Counted from the first letter of the stretch, positions 21,432-33,560 are shown. The stretch: 64,000 bases of DNA from Budorcas taxicolor (GCF_023091745.1 NC_068930.1:10500262-10564261); one strand, 5' to 3'. Program-made: numbers and translations. Notes: generated from the sequence alone by a model not told the origin.

Positions 21432-23910
21432 CAGTTCAGTTCAGTTCAGTCGCTCAGTTGTGTCTGACTCTTTGCAACCCCATGAATCGCAGCACGCCAG
21501 GCCTCCCTGTCCATCACCATCTACCGGAGTTCACTCAGACTCATGTCCATCGAGTCCGTGATGCCATCCAGCCATCTCATCCTCTGTCATCCCCTTCTCC
21601 TCCTGCCCCCAATCCCTCCCAGCATCACAGTCTTTTCCAATGAGTCAACTCTTCACATGAGGTGGCCAAAGGACTGGAGTTTCAGCTTCAGCATCATTCC
21701 TTCCAAAGAAATCCCAGGGTTGATCTCCTTCAGAATGGACTGGTTGGATCTCCTTGCAGTCCAAGGGACTCTCAAGAGTCTTCTCCAACACCACAGTTCA
21801 AAAGCATCAATTCTTCGGCGCTCAGCCTTCTTCACAGTCCATCTCTCACATCCATACATGACCACAGGAAAAACCATAGCCTTGACTAGACGGACCTTAG
21901 TCAGCAAAGTAATGTCTCTGCTTTGGAATATGCTATCTAGGTTGGTCATAACTTTTCTTCCAAGGAGTAAGCATCTTTTAATTTCATGGCTGCAGTCACC
22001 ATCTGCAGTGATTTTAGAGTGCCCCAAAATAAAGTCTGACAGTGTTTCCACTGTTTCCCCATCTATTTCCCATGAAGTGATGGGACCGGATGCCATGATC
22101 TTCGTTTTCCGAATGTTTAGCTTTAAGCAAACTTTTTTGCTCTCCTCTTTCACTTTCATCAAGAGGTTTTTTAGTTCCTCTTCACTTTCTGCCATAAGGG
22201 TGATGTCATCTGCATATCTGAGGTGATTGATATTTCTCCCGGAAATCTTGATTCCAGCTTCTGTTTCTTCCAGTCCAGCATTTCTCATGATGTACTCTGC
22301 ATATAAGTTAAATAAGCAGGGTGACAATATACAGCCTTGACGTACTCCTTTTCCTATTTGGAACCAGTCTGTTGTTCCGTGTCCAGTTCTAACTGTTGCT
22401 TCCTGACCTGCATACAGGTTTCTCAAGAGGCAGGTCAGGTGGTCTGGTATTCCCATCTCTTGAAGAATTTTCCACAGTTTATTGTGATCCACACAGTCAA
22501 AGGCTTTGGCATAGTCAATAAAGCAGAAATAGATGTTTTTCTGGAACTCTCTTGCTTTTTCTCTGATCCAACAGATGTTGGCAATTTGATCTCTGGTTCC
22601 TCTGCCTTTTCTGAAACCAGCTTGAACATCAGGGAGTTCACGGTTCACGTATTGCTGAAGCCTGGCTTGGAGAATTTTGAGCATTACTTTACTAGCATGT
22701 GAGATGAGTGCAACTGTGCAGTAGTTTGAAGATTCTTTGGCATTGCCTTTCTTTGGGATTGGAGTGAAAATTGACCTTTTCCAGTCCTGTGGCCACTGCT
22801 GAGTTTTCCAAATTTGCTGGCATATTGAGTGCAGCACTTTCACAGCATCATCTTTCAGGATTTGAAATAGCTCAACTGGAATTCCGTCACCTCCATTGGC
22901 TTTGTTCGTAGTGATGCTTTCCAAGGCCCACCTGACTTCACTTTCCAAGATGTCTGGCTCTAGACTAGTGATCCCACCATCATGATTATCTGGGTCGTGA
23001 AGATCTTTTTTGTACAGTTCTTCCGTGTATTCTTGCCACCTCTTCTTAATATCTTCTGCTTCTGTTAGGTCCATACCATTTCTGTCCTTTATCGAGCCCA
23101 TCCTTGCATGAAATGTTCCCTTGGTATCTCTAATTTTCTTGAAGAGATCTCTAGTCTTTCCCATTCTGTTGTTTTCCTCTATTTCTTTGCATTGATCACT
23201 GAAGAAGGCTTTCTTATCTCTTCTTGCTATTCTTTGGAACTCTGCACTCAGATGCTTGTATCTTTCCTTTTCTCCTTTGTTTTTTGCCTCTCTTTTTTTC
23301 ACAGCTATTTGTAAGGCCTCCCCAGACAGCCATTTTGCTTTTTTGCATTTCTATTCCATGGGGATGGTCTTGATCCCTGTCTCCTGTACAATGTCACGAA
23401 CCTCAGTCTATAGTTCATCAGGCACTCTATCTATCAGATCTAGTCCCTTAAATCTATTTCTCACTTTCACTGTATAATCATAAGGGATTTGATTTAGGTC
23501 ATACCTGAATGGTGTAGCGGTTTTCCCTACTTTCTTCAATTTAAGTCTGAATTTGGCAATAAGGAGTTCATGATCTGAGCCATAGTCAGCTCCTGGTCTT
23601 GTTTTTGTTGACTGTATAGAGCTTTTCCATATTTGGCTGTAAAGAATATAATCAATCTGATTTCTCTGTTGACCATCTGGTGATGTCCATGTGTAGAGTC
23701 TTCTCTTGTATTGGTGGAAGAGGGTGTTTGCTATGACCAGTGCATTTTCTTGGCAAAACTCTATTAGTCTTTGCCCTGCTTCATTCCGCATTCCAAGGCC
23801 AAATTTGCCTGTTACTGCAGGTGTTTCTTGACTTCCTACTTTTGCATTCCAGTCCCCTGTAATGAAGAGGACATCTTTTTTGGGTGTTAGTTCTAAAAGG
23901 TCTTGTAGGT
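21432..23910 (-). mobile_element. BovB, 2.5 kb, least damaged copy
   Basis: The minus strand runs from the endonuclease domain, through reverse transcriptase, to the BovB GTTCA-repeat tail at 21430-21450. The 8-bp word ctttggtt on both sides (21424-21431 and 23911-23918) could be a target-site duplication. The 5' end is truncated inside the endonuclease. It has fewer disablements than the other BovB copies in the window. Confidence 0.92.
21653..23302 (-). pseudogene. BovB reverse transcriptase, 549 open codons
   Basis: The longest open frame in the window. In order it shows the linker after the endonuclease (residues 1-60), the reverse transcriptase palm with FIDYAKAFDCVD near residue 270, RQGCILSPCLFNLYAEYIM near 335, the YADD active-site loop near 370, LNIRKTKIMASG near 410, and the C-terminal domain (CERWTVKKAERRRIDAFELW). 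The frame closes at 21653, short of the usual C-terminus. Upstream, at 23303-23407, a stop and frame change separate it from the endonuclease. It would not yield a complete BovB protein, although the reverse transcriptase core looks intact. This is a transposon gene, not a host gene. Confidence 0.9.
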
Positions 23911-23912
23911 CT
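23408..23912 (-). pseudogene. BovB endonuclease domain, 5' truncated
   Basis: This AP-endonuclease-like part reads LFITGDWNAKVGSQETPAV, then NTLFHQYKRRLYTWTSPDGQ, then QIDYIL and YGSDHELLIAKFRL. The GDWNAK and SDH words match catalytic motifs of the EEP endonuclease family. Its N-terminal part, including the first catalytic Glu, is missing because the insertion is truncated. It belongs to the same element as the 549-codon frame, one disablement apart. Confidence 0.85.
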
Positions 23913-24433
23913 TTGGTTTTTCCTCCAAAAGTCCAGTAATGAACAACAGTGACCCAGTAATGCTTGATCCTCTGCTTAGAGCAGTTGTCTCCAAATATTT
24001 TTGACCACATGCCACTGTTGATGAAAAGATTTTAGTATGCACACACACACACACACACACACACAGTAGCTGGTATCTTCAGGTCTCAAGGCATGATACA
24101 TTTTTCACGTGTGCTTCACTGTTCATGTTTATTTTACATACAAGTATATGTACATCTGTATTTATAATGGTTCCCTGAATTCTTCCCTCTTTTTGGCCAA
24201 TTTCTTATTAGACTGTTACTGTTTTTACATCACAATGTGACTTGGCAGAGAACTCAGATGAGGTTACATAAAGGATCACTTGGCTGTTTTCACAGGTGTT
24301 CAGGTTTGCATCATGTTATCTTGTATCTGTGGGTTTTTTGAAGATCCTTTTTGTAAGGATTCCTTGATCATAATTTGAGGCTTCGTTTAATTAAAACTGG
24401 ATAGTATTAATTTTGAAGCCCATTAACTGAAGT
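23913..24433. other. unassigned DNA with (CA)n run
   Basis: 24039-24065 is an uninterrupted CA repeat of about 13 units. The flanks are A/T-rich and have no recognised gene. Near 23940-24000 words such as 'ccacatgccactgttgatg' are not BovB. Confidence 0.6.
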
Positions 24434-24445
24434 GAAACACTTTAT

Positions 24446-26917
24446 CAGGCAGTTTAGTTGCTCAGTTGTGTCCGACTCTTTGCAACGCCATGGACTGCAG
24501 CATGCCAGGCTTCCCTGTCCATCACTAACCCCCAGAGCTCTCTCAGACTCAGGTCCATTGAGTTGGTGATGCCATCCAAACATCGTATCCTCTGTCATCC
24601 CCTTCTAACGCCTTCAATCTTTCCCAGCATCAGGGTCTTTTCAAATGAGTCAGCTCTTCGCATCAGGTGGCCACAGTATTGGAGTATCAGCTTCATCATC
24701 AGTTCTTCCAATGAATATTCAGGACCGATCTCCTTTAGGATGGACTGGATGGATCTCCTTGCAGTCCAAGGGACTCTCAAGAGTGTTCTCTGACACCACA
24801 GTTCAAAAACATCAATTCTTCGGCGCTGAACTTTCTTTACGGTCCAACTCTCACATCCATACATGACTACTAGAAAAACCATAGCTTTGATTACACAGAC
24901 CTTTGTCGGCAAAGTAATGTGTCTACTTTTTAACATGCTCTCTAGTTTAGGCATAACTTTTCTTCCAAGGAGCAAGCATCTTTTAATTTCATGGCTGCAA
25001 TCACCATCTGTGGTGATTCTGGAGCCCCTCAAAATAAAGTCTGTCACTGTTTCCACTGTTTCCCCAACTATTTGCCATGGAGTGATGGAACCAGATGCCA
25101 TGATCTTAGTTTTCTGAAAGTTGAGTTTTAAGCCAACTTTTTCACTCTTCTCTTTCACTTTCATCAAGAGGCTTTTTAGTTCTTCTTCACTTTCTGCCAA
25201 AAGGGTGGTGTCATCTGCATATCTGAGGTTATTGATATTTCTCCCGGCAATCTTGATTCCAGCTTGTGCTTCATTCAGCCCAGCGTTTCTCATGATGTAC
25301 TCTGCATAGAAGTTAAATAAGCAGGGTGACAATATACAGACCTGACGTACTCCTTTCCCTATTTGGAACCAGTCTGTTGTTCCATGTCAAGTTCTAACTT
25401 TTGCTTCTTGACCTGAATACAGAGTTCTCAGGAGGCAGTCAGGTGGTCTGGTATTCTCATCTCCTTAAGAATTTTCCACAGTTTCTTGTGATCCACACAG
25501 TCAAAGGCTTTGGCATAGTCAATAAAGAGAAGTAGATGTTTTTCTGGAACTCTTTTGCTCTTTCAATGATCCAGTGGATGTTGGCAATTTGATTTCTGGT
25601 TCCTCTGCCTTTCCTAAATCCAGTTTGAACATCTGGAAGTTCATGGTTCACGTAACTGTTGAAACCTGGCCTGGAGAATTTTGAGCATGACTTTGCTAGC
25701 GTGTGAGATGAATGCAATTGTGGGGTAGTTTGAGCATTCTTTGGCATTGCCTTTCTTTGGGATTGGAATGAAAACTGACCTTTTCCAGTCCTGTGGCCAC
25801 TGCTGAGTTTTCCAAATTTGCTGGCATATTGAGTGCAGCACTTTCAGGGAATCATCCTTTAGGATTTGAAATAGCTCAACTGGAATTCCATCACCTCCAC
25901 TAGCTTTGTTCACAGTGATGCTTCCTAAGGACCACTTGACTTTGCATTCCAGGATGTCTGGTTCTAGGTGAGTGATCACACCATCGTAGTTATCTGGGTC
26001 ATGAAGATCTTTTCTGTGTAGTTCTTCTTTGTATTCTTGCCACCTCTTCTTTACATTTTCTGCTTCTGTTAGGTCCATACCGTTTCTGTCCTTTATTGTG
26101 CTCATCTTTGCATGAAATGTTCCCTTGGTATCTCTAATTTTCTTGAAGAGATCTCTAGTCTTCCCCCATTCTATCGTTTCCTTCTATTTCTTTGCATTGA
26201 TCACTAAGGAAGGTTTCTTATCTTTCCTTGCTATTCTTTGGAACTTTGTATTCAAATGGGTATAACTTTCCTTTTCTCCTTTTCTTCTTTTCATACCTAT
26301 TTGTAAGGCCTCCTCAGACAACTGTTTTGCCTTTTTGCATTTCTTTTTCTTGGGGATGGTCTTGATCACCGCCTTCTGTGCAATGCCACAAACCTCCGTC
26401 CATAGTTCATCAGAAGCTCTATCTATCAGATCTAAGCCCTTGAATCTGTGACTTCCACTGTATAATCATAAGGGATTTGATTTAGGTCATACCTGAATGG
26501 TCTAGTGGTTTTCCCTACTTTCTTCAATTTAAGTCTGAATTAAGACCTACAAGACGTTCTAGAACAAACACCCAAAAAAGATGTCCTTTTCATTACAGGG
26601 GACTGGAATGCAAAAGTAGGAAGTCAAGAAACACCTGGAGTAACAGGCAAATTTGGCCTTGCAGTATGGAATGAAGCAGGGCAAAGACTAATAGAGTTTT
26701 GCCAAGAGAACACACTGGTCATAGCAAATACCCTCTTCCACCAATACAAGAGAAGACTCTACACATGGACATCACCAGATGGTCAACACCGAAATCAGAT
26801 TGATTATATTCTTTGCAGCCAAAGATGGAGAAGCTCTATACAGTTGGCAAAAACAAGACCAGTAGCGGACTGTGGCTCAGATCATGAACTCCTTATTGCC
26901 AAATTCAGACTGAAATT
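24446..26917 (-). mobile_element. BovB with inverted 5' part (twin priming)
   Basis: 24446-26540 is BovB on the minus strand, from its tail through reverse transcriptase to just after the endonuclease. 26541-26917 is the preceding BovB segment (endonuclease: 'ggggactggaatgcaaaagtagg' to 'atcatgaactccttattgcc') but on the plus strand. The 12-bp words gaaacactttat (24434-24445) and gaaatactttat (26918-26929) flank the whole, with one mismatch. The two parts meet in consensus order and share about 19 nt at the junction. This is one insertion with a 5' inversion. All frames are broken. Confidence 0.88.
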
Positions 26918-27074
26918 GAAATACTTTATAATAAATTAAAAATGATTCAAAAATGGAGGGCCTAGCACCATGGTGTCTCTTGCTCCAAGGGTGACGAATT
27001 CCCTTTTCCTTCAGGAAAGCAAGACTGTTCAGGGATCTGCAGACGTACAAAGCGAAGCTAGCTTTGGGACAGCT

Positions 27075-28060
27075 ATGAAATATTGTTCAAGGATAATTTG
27101 ATTTCTACTTTGACTAATAGAAATTCATACTCATTAGGTGGCCAATATAAGAAAACAACAGTTGTTGGCAAAGATATGGAGAAATTGCAACCTTTGTGCG
27201 CAACTGGTGGAAAATGTAAAATGGTGCAGCCGCTATGGAAAACAGTATGGACAGTCCTCAAAATATTAAAAATAGAATTACCATATGATCCAGCAAGCCT
27301 AAGTCTGGGTCTTATCAAAAAGAATTAAAAAGCGAGAGCTCAAAGGGCTATTTGCATATTCATATTCAATGCAACATTATTCACAATAGTCAAGAGATGG
27401 AAGTAACCCAAATGTCCACTGATGGAGGAACAGATAAACAAAATGTGATCTATACCAACAATGGAATATTAATCAGCCTTAAAAAGGAAGAAAATTCTGG
27501 CATATGCTACAACATAGATGAGTCTAGAAGACAATCTACGCTGAATTTAACAAGCTGGTCACAAAAAGACATACTATGTTATGTATGTAATTGTACTATG
27601 TATGATTCTACCTAACTGAGGGATCTAAAGTGAAAGTGAAAGTTGCTTAGTCATGTCCGACTCTCTGCGATCCCATGGACTATACAGTCCATGGAATTCT
27701 CCAGGCCAGAATACTGGAATGGGTAGCCTGTCCCTTCTCCAGTGGATCTTCCCAATCCAGGAATCAGACTGGTGTCTCCTGCATTGCAGGCAGATTCTTT
27801 ACCAACTGAGCTATCAGGGAAGCCCATGAGGGATCTGAAGTGGTCAAATTCATAGACAGAAAGTAGAATAATAGTAATCAGGGATTTGGGGGAAGGAAAA
27901 TGGGGAGTTGTTCAACAGAATTTTAGTTTTGTGAGATGAAAAGTTCTGGATATCTGTTGCACAACAATGTGAATATACTTAACATTACTGAAATGTACAC
28001 TTAAAAATGATTGAAATAGTAAATTTTATTTTGGTAAATTTTAAATGGTAATTTTTTTTT
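27075..28060 (+). mobile_element. L1 3' end, split by a SINE
   Basis: 'ttaccatatgatccagcaagcc', 'gagatggaagtaacccaaatgtccactg' and 'caacaatggaatattaatcagcc' before the SINE, then 'agaaagtagaataatagtaatcagg' and 'gtacacttaaaaatgattgaaatagtaaattttat' after it, follow the 3' end of an L1MA-type element. It is diverged and has an A/T-rich end. Confidence 0.85.
27631..27826 (-). mobile_element. Bov-tA SINE in L1, with target-site duplication
   Basis: An inverted Bov-tA runs from its tail (GTGAAA repeats) to the head ending 'ctatcagggaagccca'. A 14-bp duplication with one mismatch flanks it: tgagggatctaaag at 27617-27630 and tgagggatctgaag at 27827-27840. Confidence 0.92.
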
Positions 28061-29228
28061 AAACATAGAAATGAAAACTCTGATTATTTCATGCCACGCC
28101 TCCAATGCATCAACTTGCAAACTTGCAACTTTGCATTTTCAAAATCATTTTGAAAATGATTTTGGGTCCTCAAGAAAGTGCTGATGTAGGGAGTATTGGC
28201 GGACAAAGGTCGGATGGGCCTGCACACCTCTCATCTCTGCTTAGGAGGTTGGGCAGGAAAGAGTTAACCCAGCAGGCAGAGGCCGCTCAAACTCTGCACA
28301 TTGCCAACAAACACCTGTCTTCAGGACTGGCCTTTGGCTGGCTCCTAGGAGAAAGAGCTCTGAGCCCTCGGGGTGTTCTGCCTGATTAGAGCAGTTGTAT
28401 ATGCCTGTGGCCCTCGGTCACATCATGCTAGTTTGATTAGAGTTTATGCCAACACTGTGATTTATGGCGGATGCCTGTTTTTGCTCTGGAGTCGAGTAGC
28501 TTAGGTCAGGCATGCAGGCGCTGCATACCTATGTGACTGCGCCCAGTAAGAATCCTGGACACCAAAACTCCGATGAGCTTCCCAGGTTGACAACACTTCA
28601 TAGCTGCTGTCACATGGCATTGCTGGGGGAGTTCCATGGCTCCATGCAGCTCCACTGGAGACACCACTTAGGAGCGTGCACCTGGTCTCTCCTGGTCTCT
28701 GCTCCATGCATCTTCCCCTTTGCTGAATTCAACTGGGACCCTTTTCCCGTGGTATACCACAACTGTGTCTGTGAGCATAAGAGCTTGAGGGTGGTCTTGG
28801 ACAACCCCTGACACACAGAAATCTCAGTGTCTCTTGGACCCTGACTCTCCTTTAGAATCATTTCTTCATTTTCTCTTACAGCTGTTTTTTCCAAAGAGAA
28901 AAGAAGGCAATTTTCTCTGTTTTCATTCATTTTTTTCCCCAACATTTTTCAAGTCCGTCCTTTGGCCAAGCACTGTGCTGCCCTGTCCCTACCACAGATA
29001 GGAAACACCCATGCAGAGCAACTGTCCTCAGGGCAGGTAGAGGGTGGGCAGGAGAGATGGTACTACTAGGGTCAACTTGGAGGTTACAACACATGGTAGA
29101 GTCGATCAGGAGAACAGACTTGGAGCCTGGTGGGGACAGTTCAATTCTGCATTTGCCCCTAAAGCACCAACTCAGGCATTTGACTTTGGGGAAATGACTT
29201 TGACTCCAAGAGCCTAGATGTCTCATCT
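28061..29228. other. unassigned DNA with a 25-bp near-palindrome
   Basis: No frame is recognisable. At 28140-28164 two perfect 12-bp arms (caaaatcatttt and its complement) are separated by one base. The surrounding 28095-28135 has repeated 'acttgcaa' words. The rest looks like single-copy DNA. Confidence 0.5.
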
Positions 29229-31354
29229 ACCAGTTCAGTTCAGTTCGGTTCAGTCACTCAGTCATGTCCGACTCTTTGCGACCCCATGGACTGCAGCATG
29301 CCAGGCTTCCCTGTCCATCACTAACTCCCGTAACTTACACAAACTCTTGTCCATCAAGTCGGTGATGCCATCCAACCATCTCATCCTCTGTCGTCCCCTT
29401 CTCCTCCTGCCTTCCATCTTTCCCAGCACCAGAGTCTTTTCCAATGAGTCAGTTCTTCGTGTCAGGTGGCCAAACTACTGGAGCTTCAGCTTCAGCATCA
29501 GTCCATCCAATGAATATTTAGGACTGGTTTCGTTTAGGATAGACTGGTTGCATCTCCTTGCAGTCCAAGGGACTCTCAAGAGTCTTCTCCAATACCACAG
29601 TTAAAAAGCATCAATTCTTTGGTGCTCAGCTTTCTTTATGGTCCACCTCTCACATCCATACATGACTACTAGAAAAACCATAGCTTTGACTAGACAGACT
29701 TTTGTTGGCAGAATAATCTCTCTGCTTTTTAATATGCTGTCTAGATTGGTCATAGCTGTTCTTCCAACAAGCAAGCATCTATTAATTTCATGGCTGCAGT
29801 CACCATCTGCAGTGATTCTGGAGCTCCCCCCACCCCAGAATAATGTCTGTCACTGTTTCCATTGTTTTCCCATCTATTTGCCATAGAGTGATGGAACCAG
29901 ATGCCACGATCTTAGTTTCCTGATTGCTTAGTTTTAAGCCAACTTTTTCACTCTCCACTTTCACTTTCATCAAGAGGCTCTTTAGTTCTTCGCTTTCTGC
30001 CATAAAGGTGGTGTCATCTGCATATCTGAGGTTATTGATATTTCTCCCTGCAATCTTGATCCCAGCTTGTGCTTCACGCAGTCTGGTATTTCGCATGATG
30101 CACTCTGCATAGAAGTTAAATAAGCAGGGTGACAACATAAAGCCTTGATGTACTTCTTTCCCGATTTGGAACCAGCCTGTTGTTCCATGTGCAGTTCTAA
30201 CTGTTGCTTCTTGACCTTATTACAGATTTCTCAGGATACAGGTCAGGTGGTCTGGTATTCCCATCTCTTTAAGAATTTTCCAGTTTCTTGTGATCCACAC
30301 AGTCAAAGGCTTTGGCATAGTCAATAAAGTAGAAGTAGATGTTTTCCTGGAACTCTCTTGCTTTTTCTATGATCCAACAGATGTTGGCAATTTGATCTCT
30401 GGTTCCTTTGCCTTTTCTAAACCCAGCTTGAACATCTGGAAGTTCACTGTTCACACACTGTTGAAGCCTGACTTGGAAAATTTTTGAGTATTACTTTGCT
30501 AGCGTGTGAAATGAATGCTATTGTGTGGAAGTTTGAACATTCTTTGGCATTGCCTTTCTTAGGGATTGGAATGAAAACTGGCCTTTTCCAGTCTTGTGGC
30601 CACTGCTGAGTTTTTCAAATTTGCTGGCATACCGATTGCAGAACTTTCACAGCATCATCTTTTAGGATCTGAAATAGCTCAACTGGAATTCCGTCACCTC
30701 CACTAGCTTTGTTCGTAGTAATGCTTCCTAATGCCCACTTGACTCTGCATTCCAGGATGTCTGGCTCTAGGTTGGTGATAACACCATCATGGTTATCTGG
30801 GTCATGAAGATCTTTTTTGTACAGTTCTTCTGTGTGTGCTTGCCACCTCTTCTTAGTATCTTCTGCTTCTGTTAGGTCCATACCATTTCTGTCCTTAATT
30901 GTGCCCATCTTAGCATGAAATCTCTAACTTTCTTGAAGAGATCTCTAGTCTTTCCCATTCTATTGTTTTCCTCTATTTCATTAATTCCTCTACTGCGTTA
31001 ATCACTGAGGAAAGCTTTCTTATCTCTCCTAGAACTCTGCATTATGGGTATACCTTGCCTTTTCTCCTTTGCCTTTAGTGTCTCTTCTTTCCACAGCTAT
31101 TAGTAAGTCCTCCTCAGCAACCATTTTGCATTTTTTTCTTGAGGATGGTCTTGATCACTGCCTCCTGTACAATGTCACAAACCTGTGCCCATCGTTCTTC
31201 AGAAGCTCTATCAGGTCTAATCCCTTGAATCTATTTGTCACTTCCACTGTATAATTGTAAGGGATTTGATTTAGGTCACACTTGAATGGTCTAGTGGTTT
31301 CCCCTACTTTGTTCTGTTTAAGTCTGAATTTTGCAATAAGGAGTTCATGATCTG
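29229..31354 (-). mobile_element. BovB, 5' part missing or inverted
   Basis: It runs from the inverted tail (GTTCA repeats at 29229-29255) through the C-terminal domain, YADD region, FIDYAKAFDCVD and the start of the reverse transcriptase to the end of the endonuclease ('agttcatgatctg' at 31340-31354). Many frame breaks are present. It may form one insertion with the plus-strand BovB 5' region at 31443-32497. Confidence 0.88.
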
Positions 31355-31442
31355 GTACCTCCTGGTACCTGCAAATCCTTATCATACTGCAGAAATTCCT
31401 GACTGGCTTCAGGTTTATGCTCAAGCCCCTGTGAAACTACTA

Positions 31443-32497
31443 CAAGATGGCAGAGTAGAAGGATGTGCACTCTTCTTCTCCTGCGAGAACTCCAAAATTA
31501 CAACTCACAGCTGAACACCCATTGCCAGGAGAATGTTGAATCCCACCAAAAAAAAGAGACCCCATGTCCAAGAGCAAAGGAGAAGGCCCAGAAAGACAGT
31601 AGGAAGGGCGGAACTGCATTTACAATCAAACCCCATCACCTAACAGAGACGCTTGGAGGGCTCATACAAAATCTTGTGCACACCAGGACCCAGGGACCCC
31701 ACAGAGACTGAGCCAGACCTGCCTTTGAGTGTTTGAGTGTCTCCTGTGGAGGTACGGGTCAGCAGTGGCCTGCTGCAGGGGCAGGGGCTCTGGGCGCAGC
31801 AGACTTGGGTGTGGCGTAAGCCCTCTTGGAGGAGGTCACCATTCACGCCACCATAGAGCCACCAGAACTTACACAGGACTGGGGAAACAGACTCTTGCAG
31901 GGCACAAACAGAACCTTGTGTGCACCAGGACCTATGAGAAGGGAGCAGTGAGCCCACAAGAGACTGATCCAGACTTGCCTGTGAGTGTCCAGGAGTCTCC
32001 AGCAGAGGCGTGGGTCAGCGGTGGCCTGCTGCGGGGTTGGGGCCACTGACTGCGGCAGTACCTGCATGGGACCTTCTGAAGGAGGTCGCCGTTATCTTCA
32101 TCACCTCCACCATAGTTTGGTCTCAGGTCAAACAACAGGGAGGGAACACAGCCCCACTCATCAACAGAAAATTGGAATAAAGATCTACTGAGCATGGCCC
32201 CGCCCATCAGAACAAGACCCAGATTCCCCCTCAGTCAGTCTCTTCCATCAGGAAGCTTCCATAAGCCTCTTATCCTTCTCTATCAGAGGGCAGACAGAAT
32301 GAAAACCACAATCACAGAAAACTAACCAATCTGATCACATGGACCACAGCCTTGTCTAACTCAATGAAGCTATGAGCCATGCCTTGTAGGGCCACCCAAG
32401 GCAGACGGGTCATGGTGGAGAGTTCTGACAAAATGTGGTCAGAAGGGAATGGCAAACCACTTCAGTCTTGCCTTGAGAACCCCATGAACAGTCTCGT
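31443..32497 (+). mobile_element. BovB-type 5' region with tandem monomers
   Basis: The right part (32188-32497: 'gcatggccccgcccatcagaac', 'ggtcatggtggagagttctgac') matches the 5' end of the long BovB copy at 55054. The left part continues farther upstream and contains two imperfect units of about 190-200 bp (about 31676-31865 and 31919-32115), both with a 'gtgcaccaggacc', a 'gtcagc(a/g)gtggcctgctgc' and a 'ggaggtc(a/g)cc' block. It starts 'caagatggcagagtagaagg' after an 88-bp unassigned joint. It stops abruptly at its 3' side. Assignment of the left part to BovB rather than to an L1 5' UTR is from continuity and memory. Confidence 0.7.
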
Positions 32498-33099
32498 GTA
32501 TAAAACTGAGCTATTACTGCTGCCCTTGTAGTGGTTCACACGGTGATACTGTCCCTGGAGAGGCGTTTGAACACATGTAGAGTGCTCTTAGTGCTTGAGG
32601 GGACACTGCTGACAATGCCTCGAGGCTGAGATGCTATAATAGCCTTCAGTGCACCTTTCACTTTATCCCACACTGCACACCACAACAGTCTCAGAAGAAT
32701 AATACTAACTAACTCCACCTTAAGCAACATGATGACTGAAAAGTTTAAGATATTAATTTTTGGTTTGCTTTTGCTTTTTGTCCTTAAAGTAACTCACTGT
32801 GTTTCAAAACTACTCGTCACAGCTCCTCTCTGTGTGGTTGTCTCACCAACCGGACACACCGTTAGGTTCATTAACTCAACTTTACCCATTATTTCCATGG
32901 ATTCCTTTTTAAAAATATTTAGTGATGTTTTATCAGTATGTAAAATGAGTTACATGGCTCCACAGTTAAATCCACAGAACAGCTTTACTCAAAGAAGCCT
33001 AGGTCCTTTGCTTTCCCCTCCCCTCCATAAGAAACCATGTTTTTAGATTTATGATTTATCCTTCACTTTCAATTTTCATAAGCAAATATGTATCATATA
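32498..33099. other. no gene recognised
   Basis: The first 120 bp resemble no repeat I know. 32730-33060 is T-rich in codon-like stretches, but no frame is convincing; possible old L1 remnant. Confidence 0.35.
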
Positions 33100-33560
33100 T
33101 TAAGGCATCCCCCTGCTTCTTATATACACTTTCCCCATCTTTGTGAAGCTATCTTTTCTTATTTTTGCCAGCGTACCTTTGGGAGAGCTTCCAGAAATAT
33201 TGCGGATTGCTGAAGCAACATGTACATCATCTTGCTGGGACTGCCAAACTCCTCTCCACTGGGGTTGTACCACATTGCATTCCCTCCCGCAAAGTCTGAC
33301 AGTGCCCGACAGCCTTACAGCCTTGCACACTAGTTGTCAAACTTCTGGAATTTTTGCCAATCTGGTCTTAGCATGGCTTTAATTTGCTTTTCTCTTATGA
33401 GCCAGTCCGAACATATTTTAACATGGGTAAGAGTCATTTACATTCCTTTTTCTGTAAAGTGACTCTCCATATCTTAGGCCTACTTTTCTCTATAGGGTCA
33501 TTGGCCATTTCCCCCTATTTATAGAAGCTCTTTGTATATCAGCGATATTTCCTTTCACTT
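33100..33560 (-). mobile_element. old L1 3' end
   Basis: The plus strand shows the inverted L1 3' signature: 'tgccaatctggtcttagcatggctttaatttgcttttctcttatgagc', then 'ggtcattggccatttccccctatttatagaagctctttgtatatc'. Divergence is high (L1M-type). Confidence 0.6.

Noticed and set aside
21653..23302. 549-codon open frame as a host gene
   Set aside because: It carries RTE-type reverse transcriptase motifs, ends in the BovB tail and matches other copies in the window, so it is transposon sequence.
24039..24065. CA repeat as a functional Z-DNA element
   Set aside because: Such microsatellites are common; nothing nearby indicates function.
31463..32207. short open frames in the BovB 5' region as genes
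   Set aside because: They lie in both strands of a tandem-repeat leader and have no conserved domain.
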